Shown one piece after another: positions 35,097-43,595 of a stretch of DNA of 64,000 bases. Where the stretch lies: contig NZ_JBNGEN010000006.1 of the NCBI RefSeq assembly GCF_049977365.1, positions 121,422-185,421 on the forward strand, in the 5' to 3' direction. The translations under genes and the position numbers were made by a program. Numbering within the stretch: the stretch's first letter is position 1; each line of letters opens with the position of its first letter. The notes beneath the pieces are model-generated. The model did no database searches and was not told the origin of the DNA. It saw only the letters and a list, made by a program, of their open reading frames with translations. The stretch comes from Brachymonas sp049977365 (GTDB lineage: Bacteria; Pseudomonadota; Gammaproteobacteria; Burkholderiales; Burkholderiaceae_C).

Positions 35097-36086
35097 ATGC
35101 AAACCAATCTGTTGAAACCCAAGAACATCCATGTGGAGCAGCTGGGCGGCAATCGCGCCAAGGTGACGCTGGAGCCTTTCGAGCGTGGCTATGGCCATAC
35201 GCTGGGCAATGCCCTACGTCGCGTGTTGCTGTCTTCCATGATCGGCTATGCCGTCACCGAGGTGACCATCGCCGGAGTTCTGCACGAGTATGCCTCCATT
35301 GACGGCGTGCAGGAAGATGTGGTCAACATCCTGCTCAACCTCAAGGGCGTCGTGTTCAAGCTGCACAACCGCGATGAGGTGACTCTGAGCCTGCGCAAGG
35401 ATACCGAGGGTGTCGTGACTGCTGCGGACATCCAGATTCCGCACGATGTCGAGATCATCAATCCCGAGCATGTCATCTGCACCCTGTCGCAGGGCGGCAA
35501 GATCGACATGCAGCTCAAGATCGAGAAGGGTCGTGGCTATGTGCCCGGCAACATGCGCCGCTATGGCGACGAGGCGTTCAAGTTCATCGGCCGTATTGTG
35601 CTCGATGCTTCTTTCTCGCCCGTGCGTCGTGTGAGCTATGCCGTCGAGAGCGCCCGTGTCGAGCAGCGTACCGATCTGGACAAGCTGGTCATCGACATCG
35701 AGACCAACGGCGCCATCTCGGCCGAGGATGCCGTGCGTTCTTCCGCCAAGATCCTGGTGGAACAGCTCGCCGTGTTTGCGCAGCTCGAAGGCGGTGCACT
35801 CGATGCATTCGACCAGCCCGCCTCCCGCAGTGCGGCACAGTTCGATCCGGTTCTGTTGCGCCCTGTCGACGAACTCGAACTCACGGTGCGTTCTGCCAAC
35901 TGCCTCAAGGCCGAAAACATCTACTATATCGGCGATCTCATCCAGCGTACCGAGAACGAACTGCTCAAGACGCCGAATCTCGGCCGCAAGTCGCTCAACG
36001 AGATCAAGGAAGTGCTGGCCTCGCGTGGTCTCACGCTGGGCATGAAGCTCGAGAACTGGCCTCCTGCCGGCCTTGAGAAGCGCTGA
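35097..36086 (+). CDS. rpoA: RNA polymerase alpha subunit
   Basis: 329 residues. The N-terminal assembly domain has FERGYGHTLGNALRRVLLSSMIGYAVTEV. The C-terminal domain that binds UP elements and activators spans about 250-320 (DELELTVRSANCLKAENIYYIGDLIQRTENELLKTPNLGRKSLNEIKE). GAGAGGAAG precedes the ATG. Two hairpins occur in the 164-bp leader. Confidence 0.99.
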   Translation: MQTNLLKPKNIHVEQLGGNRAKVTLEPFERGYGHTLGNALRRVLLSSMIGYAVTEVTIAGVLHEYASIDGVQEDVVNILLNLKGVVFKLHNRDEVTLSLRKDTEGVVTAADIQIPHDVEIINPEHVICTLSQGGKIDMQLKIEKGRGYVPGNMRRYGDEAFKFIGRIVLDASFSPVRRVSYAVESARVEQRTDLDKLVIDIETNGAISAEDAVRSSAKILVEQLAVFAQLEGGALDAFDQPASRSAAQFDPVLLRPVDELELTVRSANCLKAENIYYIGDLIQRTENELLKTPNLGRKSLNEIKEVLASRGLTLGMKLENWPPAGLEKR

Positions 36087-36123
36087 TCGTTTTTTAACCG
36101 GGCCTATGGCCCATAGTGTGCTC

Positions 36124-36154
36124 CCGGCAGTACCTGATACGGCTGCCGGTTTTT
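36124..36154 (+). terminator. terminator-like hairpin between rpoA and rplQ
   Basis: CCGGCAG (36124-36130) and CTGCCGG (36143-36149) form a 7-bp stem followed directly by TTTTT. Because rplQ follows 22 bases later without a clear new promoter, it probably acts as an attenuator. Confidence 0.65.
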
Positions 36155-36175
36155 GATAAAGAAAGGAACAGCACC

Positions 36176-36577
36176 ATGCGTCACGGACTCAAGCTCCGCA
36201 AACTCAACCGTACCTCCAGCCACCGTCAGGCGATGCTGCGCAACATGATGAATTCCCTCATCGCGCACGAAGCCATCAAGACGACGCTGCCCAAGGCCAA
36301 GGAACTGCGCAAGGTGATCGAGCCCATGATCACCCTTGCCAAGACCAACACCGTGGCCAACAAGCGCCTGGCCTTCGATCGCCTGCGCGACCGCGACAGC
36401 GTGGTCAAGCTCTTCGGCGAGCTCGGCCCCCGCTTTGCCACCCGTCCGGGCGGCTACACCCGCATCCTGAAGATGGGCTTCCGCGTGGGCGACAATGCCC
36501 CGATGGCCTACATCGAGCTGGTGGATCGTGCCGAAGTCGAAGAAAAAGCTGAAGAAGCTGCTGACAAGGCCGAGTAA
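36176..36577 (+). CDS. rplQ: 50S ribosomal protein L17
   Basis: 133 residues from MRHGLKLRKLNRTSSHRQAMLRNM, the normal start, with AAGGAACA 6 bases upstream. The acidic Ala/Glu tail (EVEEKAEEAADKAE) follows the conserved MAYIELVD. Last protein gene of the alpha block. Confidence 0.99.
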   Translation: MRHGLKLRKLNRTSSHRQAMLRNMMNSLIAHEAIKTTLPKAKELRKVIEPMITLAKTNTVANKRLAFDRLRDRDSVVKLFGELGPRFATRPGGYTRILKMGFRVGDNAPMAYIELVDRAEVEEKAEEAADKAE

Positions 36578-36590
36578 ACGGTGCTATAAT
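36561..36590 (+). promoter_or_regulatory. promoter of the initiator tRNA gene
   Basis: A perfect TATAAT at 36585-36590 lies 18 bp after CTGACA (36561-36566), inside the 3' end of rplQ. Transcription would begin within about 5 bases of the tRNA 5' end. Confidence 0.7.
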
Positions 36591-36601
36591 TTCATTTCTG
36601 A

Positions 36602-36678
<77 letters not shown>

Positions 36679-36685
36679 ATTCAAA

Positions 36686-36715
36686 CCCACCTGATTTTTC
36701 AGGTGGGTTTTTTTT
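36686..36715 (+). terminator. strong Rho-independent terminator after tRNA-fMet
   Basis: A perfect 9-bp stem (CCCACCTGA 36686-36694, TCAGGTGGG 36699-36707) with a TTTT loop is followed by eight T residues. It ends the rplQ-tRNA transcript and directly borders the group II intron-like element. Confidence 0.95.
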
Positions 36716-36718
36716 ATG

Positions 36719-37340
36719 GTGCGCCCAGCATGGGCGTATGCCTGCGGGTGCAAGTCCCGCTGCGAGCTGGTCACAGTGCGCAAAGTGAAACGCAACTGCA
36801 TGAGAGCGACCGAGTGCGGAAAGGAATCGGGGCGCGTAAATCGTGGGCCGATGAACAGGAGCCGCAGAGAAAGCGCTGCCTGAGCAGGGTAAGTGGGCAT
36901 GAAACCACGAAGCGCCTGTGACCAAGACGAGGCGGCATGGATGCGGCAGCAGGTGCGATGACGGTGTGCGCTCTGACGGGTTTCGCCTCGGCAGAGAGAG
37001 GTGCTCGATGCGGTCAAGAGTGCAGTGGCCGACCAGTGCCTTCAGGAGCCAGTCTCTGGGCTGCGTGCTGTGGATGGCCCAGGGCAAAGAAATCCCATGT
37101 TCAAGGTCCGAATCCGGTAACTCACGTGCCGCCCGGGTGGCGTGCCACGAGCGCAGTGGTGCAGAAACCATGCCTCTGTGTGCAGGGCTGGACGGCGTAC
37201 CTTGGAGACGCAACAAACGCCACGGAGCGGGCGATGGCTGGATGCATGGCTGCGTCACCGTCTGCGAGGAATCCGGCGCAGGGGCTGAGCCTGCTCCAGG
37301 CAGCTGACGTCAAGGCGAGCAGCGGGAAAGAGGGGCCTGT
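36719..37340 (+). mobile_element. group II intron-like element without a reverse transcriptase gene (probably IIC type); 3' end approximate
   Basis: Three bases after the T-run of the tRNA terminator the sequence begins GTGCGCCCAGCATGGGCG, the usual 5' end of a bacterial group II intron. It forms the stem CGCCC/GGGCG (36722-36736). The hairpin GCGGG-tgcaagt-CCCGC (36744-36760) and the CGCAACTGCATGAGAGCGACC stretch resemble domain I of known introns. Class C introns characteristically insert just behind intrinsic terminators, which fits this site. No frame of the next 600 bases encodes reverse transcriptase motifs, and domain V could not be identified by eye. It may be an ORF-less or decayed copy. 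No other gene is supported in this stretch. Confidence 0.55.
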
Positions 37341-37359
37341 GGCTGGCTGCAGCCTTCAT

Positions 37360-37872
37360 TCAGTGCCGCAGCGATGCCATGAGGTAGTGGGCTCCGGCAT
37401 GAGGGTTGTAGTAATACGGGGGGATTGCGACAAACCCCAGTTCGTCGTACAGGGTGCGGGCGGCTTCCATGTCGTCGAGCGTGTCGAGCAGCACATGCTG
37501 GTAACCCAGCAGGCGGGCGGCATCGAGCGTGGCTTCCGTGAGGGCTCTGCCCAGGCCAAAGCGGCGGAACTGGGGGCGCACGTAGAGCCGCTTCATTTCG
37601 GCGGCATCGTCGTAGTCGGTGTCGGGCAGGGCGCGCAGAGCGCAGCAGCCAGCTATGGCGTCATCGATGGTGGCCAGAAGCAGGGCCCCCCGGACGGGGT
37701 CGGCATAGTCGCCCGGGAGGGAAGCGAGCTCCTGCTTGAATTGCTGGAACTCCAGGTCGATGGGCAGGCTGGCGGCGTACTCGACGAACAGCTGCCGTGC
37801 CTCGGTGAGCAGGGTGGGCGTGTCGGCGCGGAGAATGTGCACCTGGGGAGAGGGCGGGGCAGAATCCGGCAT
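37360..37872 (-). CDS. GNAT family N-acetyltransferase
   Basis: 170 residues with the acetyl-CoA motif MKRLYVRPQFRRFGLGRALTEATLDAARLLGY (about 93-124) and the C-terminal TLDDMEAARTLYDELGFVAIPPYYYNP typical of GNAT enzymes. The acceptor substrate cannot be read from sequence. It lies 33 bases after the cytochrome b561 gene on the same strand and may be co-transcribed. No good ribosome site was found, so the start is moderately certain. Confidence 0.85.
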   Translation of the reverse strand: MPDSAPPSPQVHILRADTPTLLTEARQLFVEYAASLPIDLEFQQFKQELASLPGDYADPVRGALLLATIDDAIAGCCALRALPDTDYDDAAEMKRLYVRPQFRRFGLGRALTEATLDAARLLGYQHVLLDTLDDMEAARTLYDELGFVAIPPYYYNPHAGAHYLMASLRH

Positions 37873-37905
37873 GGCAGAGGAAAGCAGAGAACGGAGAAGT
37901 GCGGA

Positions 37906-38610
37906 TCAGAATCCGTTGCCGCCTGCGGGAGGAATGGGGGCGCCGAGCCCGTGGATCCACCACAGGAGTCCTGCGCAGGCTGCAGCGATCACCAGGGCCA
38001 GCAGCCAGCGTGCCGGGCCATCCTGGCTCGCCGGAGTGGAGGGCGGGAGGGACTTGTTTCCGGTCAGCATGGCGGAGACCAGGGGGCGATGTCGCACGAG
38101 GCTATACCAGACGATGGCGGCAAGATGCAGCAGGATCAGCGCAAGAATGACATATTTGCCCAGCTTGTGCCAGCCGGTGAGGCGATCGACGAGGCCATCG
38201 GAGAGCAGGTGCGACAGGGGGCCGGCAAATGCGATGTCATCGTTGGAGAACAGACCCAGAATGCCCTGAGCCAGCAGGGCCAGCAGCAGGGCAAAGGTCG
38301 AGAGGGCGCCTGCAGGGCTGTGGCCGACTTCATCGAGCGGAGTCTTGTGGCCTCGCAGATAGCGCAGCAGATGGGCGGGGCTGTAGAGGAAGCTGGAAAA
38401 GCGCGACCACCGCCCGCCCACCAGTCCCCAGCAGAGCCGGAACAGCAGCAGGGCCAAGGCGGCTTCTCCCAGGCGCATATGCCATTCCATCCAGTCTCCT
38501 GCGGTCATGCCCGTGACCAGCAGGGCGCACACCACAGCGGCGAGCGTCCAGTGGAACAGGCGGGTGGGAAGATCCCAGATGCGGATCGACGTGGGAGAGG
38601 GGGAGGCCAT
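37906..38610 (-). CDS. cytochrome b561-type membrane protein
   Basis: 234 residues, starting with RIWDLPTRLFHWTLAAVVC (H20 a likely haem ligand), followed by WMEWHMRLGE and GWHKLGKYVILALILLHLAAIVWY, which supply further ligands. Four core helices plus a C-terminal hydrophobic segment (LLALVIAAACAGLLWWIHG) match the bacterial/Ni-hydrogenase cytochrome b561 family of inner-membrane electron carriers. The electron donor and acceptor are not evident from neighbours. Confidence 0.85.
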   Translation of the reverse strand: MASPSPTSIRIWDLPTRLFHWTLAAVVCALLVTGMTAGDWMEWHMRLGEAALALLLFRLCWGLVGGRWSRFSSFLYSPAHLLRYLRGHKTPLDEVGHSPAGALSTFALLLALLAQGILGLFSNDDIAFAGPLSHLLSDGLVDRLTGWHKLGKYVILALILLHLAAIVWYSLVRHRPLVSAMLTGNKSLPPSTPASQDGPARWLLALVIAAACAGLLWWIHGLGAPIPPAGGNGF

Positions 38611-38721
38611 GGCAACACCAGCAGCGGAACACGAAAAGTGTCCCTAGTGTACCCACTTGTCTCCTGACAAGGCCGGAGGGCGCCCCAGGCGGAACGGAAG
38701 CTGGCGGGAGGGGTCGACCGC

Positions 38722-39339
38722 TCAGCCGGGCATGGTGTCGACGAAGCTCGGGCGCTGTTCGAGCTTGGTCAGCAGCTGGGTCAGGGTGGGATGCCGGCTG
38801 CGCCAGTCCAGATCGGGGAAGCGGAAACTCAGCCAGCCCAGTGCACAGCCGACGGCGATGTCGGCCAGGGTGGGGTGCACGCCGCCGATGCAGTAGGGCT
38901 TGTCGGCGAGGAGACGGGCCATTTCGGCCAGACCGGCATCCACCTTGTGCATCTGGCGCTCGATCCAGGGCTGACAGCGCTGCAGGGTGCTGCGGCCTTC
39001 CCATGTGGCTTCGAGACGGGCGGCGACGGCCGCATCCAGGACGCCATCGGCCAGGGCTTCCCAGACCTTGACCTCGAGCCGGTCGCGCGCCACGGACGGG
39101 ATGAGCTTGCCTACAGGGCTCAGGGTGTCGAGGTATTCGACGATGACGCGCGAGTCGTAGACCATGTCACCGGCCTTGAGTTCGAGCACGGGGATCTTGC
39201 CCAGCGGATTGAGCGAGGTGATCTGGGTATTCGCCGCCCAGACGTTTTCGGGTACGAACTGGTATTCCAGCTTCTTTTCGGCCAGGACGGCGCGTACCTT
39301 GCGGACATAGGGACTGGTGGTGGAACCGTAGAGCTTCAT
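38722..39339 (-). CDS. glutathione S-transferase family protein
   Basis: 205 residues from MKLYGSTTSPYVRKVRAVLAEKKLEY. The thioredoxin-like N-domain has the cis-Pro region GKIPVLEL and the glutathione contact YDSRVIVEYLDTL. The all-helical C-domain has HPTLADIAVGCALGWLSFR. It resembles the YibF-like GSTs. An upstream extension of the frame lacks family similarity and was not used. It is divergent from purB across a 290-bp gap. Confidence 0.88.
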   Translation of the reverse strand: MKLYGSTTSPYVRKVRAVLAEKKLEYQFVPENVWAANTQITSLNPLGKIPVLELKAGDMVYDSRVIVEYLDTLSPVGKLIPSVARDRLEVKVWEALADGVLDAAVAARLEATWEGRSTLQRCQPWIERQMHKVDAGLAEMARLLADKPYCIGGVHPTLADIAVGCALGWLSFRFPDLDWRSRHPTLTQLLTKLEQRPSFVDTMPG

Positions 39340-39629
39340 GCGAAAACGAACCGGAGAGCTGCCTGATGAGGAGTAAACGATTGTATCGGGGTCGGCTGAA
39401 AGGGGGCAGGAAGAAGTGTAAATGCCGGGAAGGCACGCAGGAATGCAGCCTGCCGGGGCGGAATCGGGAGTTGCCGGGGGATGCGCTGCCTGTCTGCGAA
39501 GGAGGCCGGGCGCGATGCGGCGTGCATGCAACGGTAAGGTTCGGCCATTCGGGGGAGGCCGACAGGACATGTGGCACAAAACAAAGACAAAACAAAGCGT
39601 GAGCGAATGCAACAAATTACAATCAGCGA

Positions 39630-41024
39630 ATGACTTCTACACCTCTCGAACTTACCCCACTCACCGCCATTTCTCCGCTGGATGGGCGGTATGCGGCCAA
39701 GTTGCGCCCTCTGCGCGCCAGCATGAGCGAATACGGCTACATGCGCTGCCGCGTGCAGGTCGAAGTGGCCTGGTTCATGGCCCTCAGCGATGCGGGCATG
39801 GAGCAGTTCAAGCCCCTGACGCCCGGGGCACGCAAGTATCTGCTGGAGCTGGTCAAGAATTTCTCCCTGGAGGATGCCAAGGCCATCAAGGACATCGAGA
39901 AGACCACCAACCATGACGTGAAGGCGGTCGAGTACTGGATCAAGAGCAAGTTCGACGGCCGTTCCGAGCTGCAGAACGCCTCCGAGTTTGTCCACTTTGC
40001 CTGCACGAGCGAGGACATCAACAACACCAGCCACGCCCTGCAGCTCAAGATGTGCCGCGAGCAGGTGCTCTTGCCCGGCATCGATGCGATCTGCACGACC
40101 CTGCGCGGCATGGCCCAGCAGTTTGCGGCCGTGTCCATGCTGAGCCGCACGCATGGCCAGACGGCCAGCCCGACCACGGTGGGCAAGGAACTGGCGAACG
40201 TGCTGGTGCGGCTGGAGAAGGCGCGTGCCCGCATTGCAGGCGTGGCCCTGCTGGGCAAGATGAACGGTGCCGTGGGCAACTACAACGCCCACCTGAGCGC
40301 TGCGCCCGAGATCGACTGGGAATCCTTCAGCAAGGCAGTGGTGGAAACCGCCGAGCCGCTGGGTCTGGGGCTCACATTCCAGCCCTACAGCATCCAGATC
40401 GAGCCGCACGACTACATGGCCGAGCTGTTCGATGCCGTGGCGCGGGCCAATACGATCCTGGTCGACTTCTCACGCGATGTGTGGGGCTACATCAGCCTGG
40501 GGTATTTCAAGCAGCGGCTCAAGGAAGGGGAAATCGGCTCCTCGACCATGCCGCACAAGGTCAACCCCATCGATTTCGAGAATGCCGAGGGGAACTTCGG
40601 TCTGGCCAATGCCCTGCTGCGGCACTTGAGCGAAAAGCTGCCCGTGAGCCGCTGGCAGCGTGACCTGACGGATTCGACCGTGCTGCGCAACATGGGCGTG
40701 GCACTGGGCTATGCGATTCTGGGCCAGCAGTCGCTGCTGACGGGCATGGGCAAGCTGCAGATCAACGAAGAGCGCATTGCCGAAGATCTTGACCACGCCT
40801 GGGAAGTGCTGGCCGAGCCAATCCAGACCGTGATGCGCCGCTACGGTGTGCAGGGGGCCTACGAAAAGCTCAAGGCCGTGACGCGCGGCAAGACGGTGCA
40901 CCCTGAGGATCTGCATGCCCTGATCCGTGGGCTGGAGATTCCCGAGTCCGAGAAGGAGCGCCTGCTGGAGATGACGCCGGCCACCTATGTCGGCAAGGCG
41001 GCAGAACTGGCACGTCGCGCCTGA
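39630..41024 (+). CDS. purB: adenylosuccinate lyase
   Basis: 464 residues. Cleaves SAICAR and adenylosuccinate to fumarate plus the purine product, two steps of purine synthesis. The N-terminus LTAISPLDGRYAAK and the signature SSTMPHKVNPIDFENAEGN (about 304-322) are diagnostic; RTHGQTASPTT supplies another active-site histidine. A TACAAT hexamer ends 6 bases before the ATG, so the transcript may be nearly leaderless, and no Shine-Dalgarno sequence is seen. Confidence 0.97.
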   Translation: MTSTPLELTPLTAISPLDGRYAAKLRPLRASMSEYGYMRCRVQVEVAWFMALSDAGMEQFKPLTPGARKYLLELVKNFSLEDAKAIKDIEKTTNHDVKAVEYWIKSKFDGRSELQNASEFVHFACTSEDINNTSHALQLKMCREQVLLPGIDAICTTLRGMAQQFAAVSMLSRTHGQTASPTTVGKELANVLVRLEKARARIAGVALLGKMNGAVGNYNAHLSAAPEIDWESFSKAVVETAEPLGLGLTFQPYSIQIEPHDYMAELFDAVARANTILVDFSRDVWGYISLGYFKQRLKEGEIGSSTMPHKVNPIDFENAEGNFGLANALLRHLSEKLPVSRWQRDLTDSTVLRNMGVALGYAILGQQSLLTGMGKLQINEERIAEDLDHAWEVLAEPIQTVMRRYGVQGAYEKLKAVTRGKTVHPEDLHALIRGLEIPESEKERLLEMTPATYVGKAAELARRA

Positions 41025-41044
41025 TCGACCGGGCGACGGACCCT

Positions 41045-41085
41045 GCAGAAAACCCCGGCACCGTGAGGTGGCCGGGGTTTTCTGC
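41045..41085. terminator. bidirectional terminator between purB and trpS
   Basis: A perfect 15-bp inverted repeat (41045-41059 with 41071-41085) has A-rich and T-rich outer arms on both strands (AAAACCCCGGC/GCCGGGGTTTT), so it can end transcription from both convergent genes. Confidence 0.9.
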
Positions 41086-41171
41086 TGGTGGGCGTCTCTG
41101 CATGCGGTGCGGAACGCGCCGGTGACGGTGACGGCGTGCTCCGTATGGCAGGAGTCTCTCCTGCCTCCTGC

Positions 41172-42482
41172 TTATTCCTGCAGGGTGAGGAGCACGTCGA
41201 GGGCGCGGCGCACGGCGTGGAGCATGCCGTCCTGGGGGGGCTCGATCTGTTCGGCCAGGGTGTCGACGGCGGCGGCTCCGTGGGACTTGAGGTGGGCGAT
41301 GGCGGCAGCGGCATCGCGCGGGTTGGCGTAGCCCTTGCTCTGCAGCAGGACGTCTCCGCGGGCGTTGGTCATCTTGAAGTAGAAGAGGCCGTCCTTTTCG
41401 CGGTACTGCTTGAAGACCGGGGGGGCCTCGGGGGCAGCAGACGGATCGGCCACCGGGACCGGGGCGGACTGGTGCAGTGCGGAGAGGCTGCGCAGGCCGG
41501 CTGCGGCGCGCAGCTCGCGCAGATAGGGAGCCGATTCCTCGCGGGCGCGGGTGGCGCCGGCCTGCAGGATGTCCTCGACCTGGGCCGGATGGGCCAGCAG
41601 GTCGGCGTAGCGTGCGCGCATGGGGGCGATTTCGCGGTCGATGCGCTCGAAGAGGGCGTGCTTGGCCTCGCCCCAGGCGATGCCCTGGGCATAGGCGTCG
41701 GCGAAGGCGGCGGTTTCTTCGGGGGTGGCAAAGGCGCGGTAGATCTGGAACAGGGCTGAGTCCTCGGTGTCCTTGGGTTCACCCGGAGCACGCGAGTCGG
41801 TCACGATGGAGAGGATGCGTCGGCGCAGCTCTTCCTGGGGCACGAACAGCGGGATGGTGTTGTCGTAGCTCTTGCTCATCTTGCGGCCATCGAGGCCGGG
41901 GAGCACGGAGACCTGTTCGTCGACCTGGGCCTCGGGCAGAACGAGAAGGTCCTTGCCGTAGAGGTGGTTGAAGCTGGCTGCGATGTCGCGCGCCATTTCG
42001 AGATGCTGGATCTGGTCGCGGCCGACCGGGACCTTCTGGGCCTTGAACATGAGGATGTCGGCGGCCATGAGCACGGGGTACATGAACAGGCCGGCGGTGA
42101 CGCCGTCATCGGCATCCTGACCGGCTTCGGTGTTGCGGTCGACGGCGGCCTTGTAGGCGTGGGCGCGGTTGAGCAGACCCTTGCCGGTGACGCAGGTGAG
42201 CAGCCAGTTGAGCTCGGGGATTTCGTGGATGTCGCTCTGGCGGTAGAAGGTGACGCGTTCGGGATCCAGGCCCGAGGCGAGCCAGGTGGCAGCGATTTCG
42301 AGGGTGGAGCGTTGCACGCGCACCGGGTCGCTGCACTTGATGAGGGCGTGGTAGTCGGCCAGGAAATAGTAGCTGCGCACATCGGAGCGCAGGCTGGCCT
42401 GCACGGCTGGGCGGATGGCACCGACGTAGTTGCCCAGGTGGGGGGTGCCGGTGGTGTTGATGCCGGTGAGATAGCGGATCAT
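41172..42482 (-). CDS. trpS: tryptophanyl-tRNA synthetase with C-terminal extension
   Basis: 436 residues, about 100 longer than the compact bacterial enzyme. The class I motifs are TPHLGN (residues 13-18, HIGH equivalent) and KMSKS (201-205). Residues about 353-405 (FKQYREKDGLFYFKMTNARGDVLLQSKGYANPRDAAAAI) resemble a DUF1508/YegP domain fused to the end. That reading rests on the G...YFK...N..G..L..S.GY pattern and is inference. The catalytic part appears complete, so it should charge tRNA-Trp. Confidence 0.94.
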   Translation of the reverse strand: MIRYLTGINTTGTPHLGNYVGAIRPAVQASLRSDVRSYYFLADYHALIKCSDPVRVQRSTLEIAATWLASGLDPERVTFYRQSDIHEIPELNWLLTCVTGKGLLNRAHAYKAAVDRNTEAGQDADDGVTAGLFMYPVLMAADILMFKAQKVPVGRDQIQHLEMARDIAASFNHLYGKDLLVLPEAQVDEQVSVLPGLDGRKMSKSYDNTIPLFVPQEELRRRILSIVTDSRAPGEPKDTEDSALFQIYRAFATPEETAAFADAYAQGIAWGEAKHALFERIDREIAPMRARYADLLAHPAQVEDILQAGATRAREESAPYLRELRAAAGLRSLSALHQSAPVPVADPSAAPEAPPVFKQYREKDGLFYFKMTNARGDVLLQSKGYANPRDAAAAIAHLKSHGAAAVDTLAEQIEPPQDGMLHAVRRALDVLLTLQE

Positions 42483-42577
42483 GGAGTGCGGGAGATACGG
42501 AAGGTGGGGTCGACAGGGTCGACAAGCCCCGATTATCTCCCGCCCGCTCCGCTTGCGCAGGCCTGCGGGTGAGGGGC

Positions 42578-43480
42578 CTACTTGAGCCGCGTGATGAGGC
42601 TGGATGTGTCCCAGCGGTTTCCGCCGGCGGCCTGTACGTCGGCATAGAACTGGTCGACCAGGGCGGTGACGGGCAGGCGGGCGGCATTGTGGCGTGCCTC
42701 GTCGAGCACGAGGCCGAGGTCCTTGCGCATCCAGTCCACGGCAAAGCCGAAGTCGAAGCGGCCCTCGACCATGGTCTGGCCACGGTTGTCGAGCTGCCAG
42801 CTCTGGGCGGCTCCCTGTCCGATGGCCGAGAGCACGAGGGCCATGTCGAGGCCGGCCTTCTGGCCGAAGGCGATGGCCTCGGCCAGGCCCTGCACCAGTC
42901 CGGCGATGCAGATCTGGTTGACCATCTTGGCGAGCTGGCCGGTGCCGGTGCCGCCCATGAGGGTGCAGGCCCTGGCATAGGCGCCGAGCACGGGCACGAC
43001 CTGATCGAAGGTGGCCTGCTCCGCGCCGCACAGCACGGTGAGCTGGCCGTTTTCGGCTCCGGCCTGTCCCCCGGAGACGGGGGCATCCATGAAGTGGAGC
43101 CGCTCTTCGCGTGCAGCCGCGTCGAGCTCGCGGGCGACGCGGGCCGAGGCGGTGGTGTGGTCGACGAACACGGCGCCGGCGTCCATGCCGGCAAAGGCGC
43201 CGTCAGGGCCGAGCACCACGCTGCGCAGGTCGTCGTCGTTGCCCACACAGCAGCAGACGATGCGGGCGCCGCTGGCCGCCTCGCGCGGGGTGGGGGCGTG
43301 CCGGCCGCCGAATTCCGCGCTCCATGCCTGGGCCTTGGCTGCGGTGCGGTTGTAGACCGTGACGCGGTGACCGGCGCGGGCAAGGTGGCCCGCCATGGGG
43401 TAGCCCATGACGCCCAGCCCGATGAAGGCAACGTCGGTGGGAGGGATGGGAATGTAGTCGCGGGCGGCAATGCGGGACAT
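42578..43480 (-). CDS. NAD(P)-dependent 3-hydroxyisobutyrate dehydrogenase family enzyme
   Basis: 300 residues. The nucleotide-binding motif is FIGLGVMGYPMAGHLARAG near residue 18, the substrate loop is DAPVSGGQAGAENGQLTVLCG and the catalytic lysine lies in GTGQLAKMVNQ. The family includes 3-hydroxyisobutyrate, tartronate-semialdehyde and related beta-hydroxyacid dehydrogenases; the exact substrate is not decided. The chosen ATG has GAGG 10 bases upstream; an ATG 19 codons earlier is possible. Confidence 0.88.
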   Translation of the reverse strand: MSRIAARDYIPIPPTDVAFIGLGVMGYPMAGHLARAGHRVTVYNRTAAKAQAWSAEFGGRHAPTPREAASGARIVCCCVGNDDDLRSVVLGPDGAFAGMDAGAVFVDHTTASARVARELDAAAREERLHFMDAPVSGGQAGAENGQLTVLCGAEQATFDQVVPVLGAYARACTLMGGTGTGQLAKMVNQICIAGLVQGLAEAIAFGQKAGLDMALVLSAIGQGAAQSWQLDNRGQTMVEGRFDFGFAVDWMRKDLGLVLDEARHNAARLPVTALVDQFYADVQAAGGNRWDTSSLITRLK

Positions 43481-43544
43481 GATGGCGGAACCTCGGACAG
43501 GGAAAAGACTGCAGAAAAGGGGAGTGGCTGCAGCCATGGTAACG

Positions 43545-43567
43545 AAAAACCCCGGCCATGGCCGGGG
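43545..43567 (-). terminator. terminator of the PilJ-domain gene
   Basis: The palindrome CCCCGGCCATGGCCGGGG (43550-43567) is followed on the minus strand by five T residues, 29 bases after the stop of the minus-strand gene. Confidence 0.8.
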
Positions 43568-43595
43568 TGAGCGAGGGGATGTGCCGAAGGGCGGG

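Noticed and set aside
36719..37340. RNase P RNA or tmRNA
   Set aside because: Neither the conserved P4 core sequences of RNase P RNA nor a tmRNA tag frame and tRNA-like ends could be found; the GTGCG start and hairpins fit a group II intron better.
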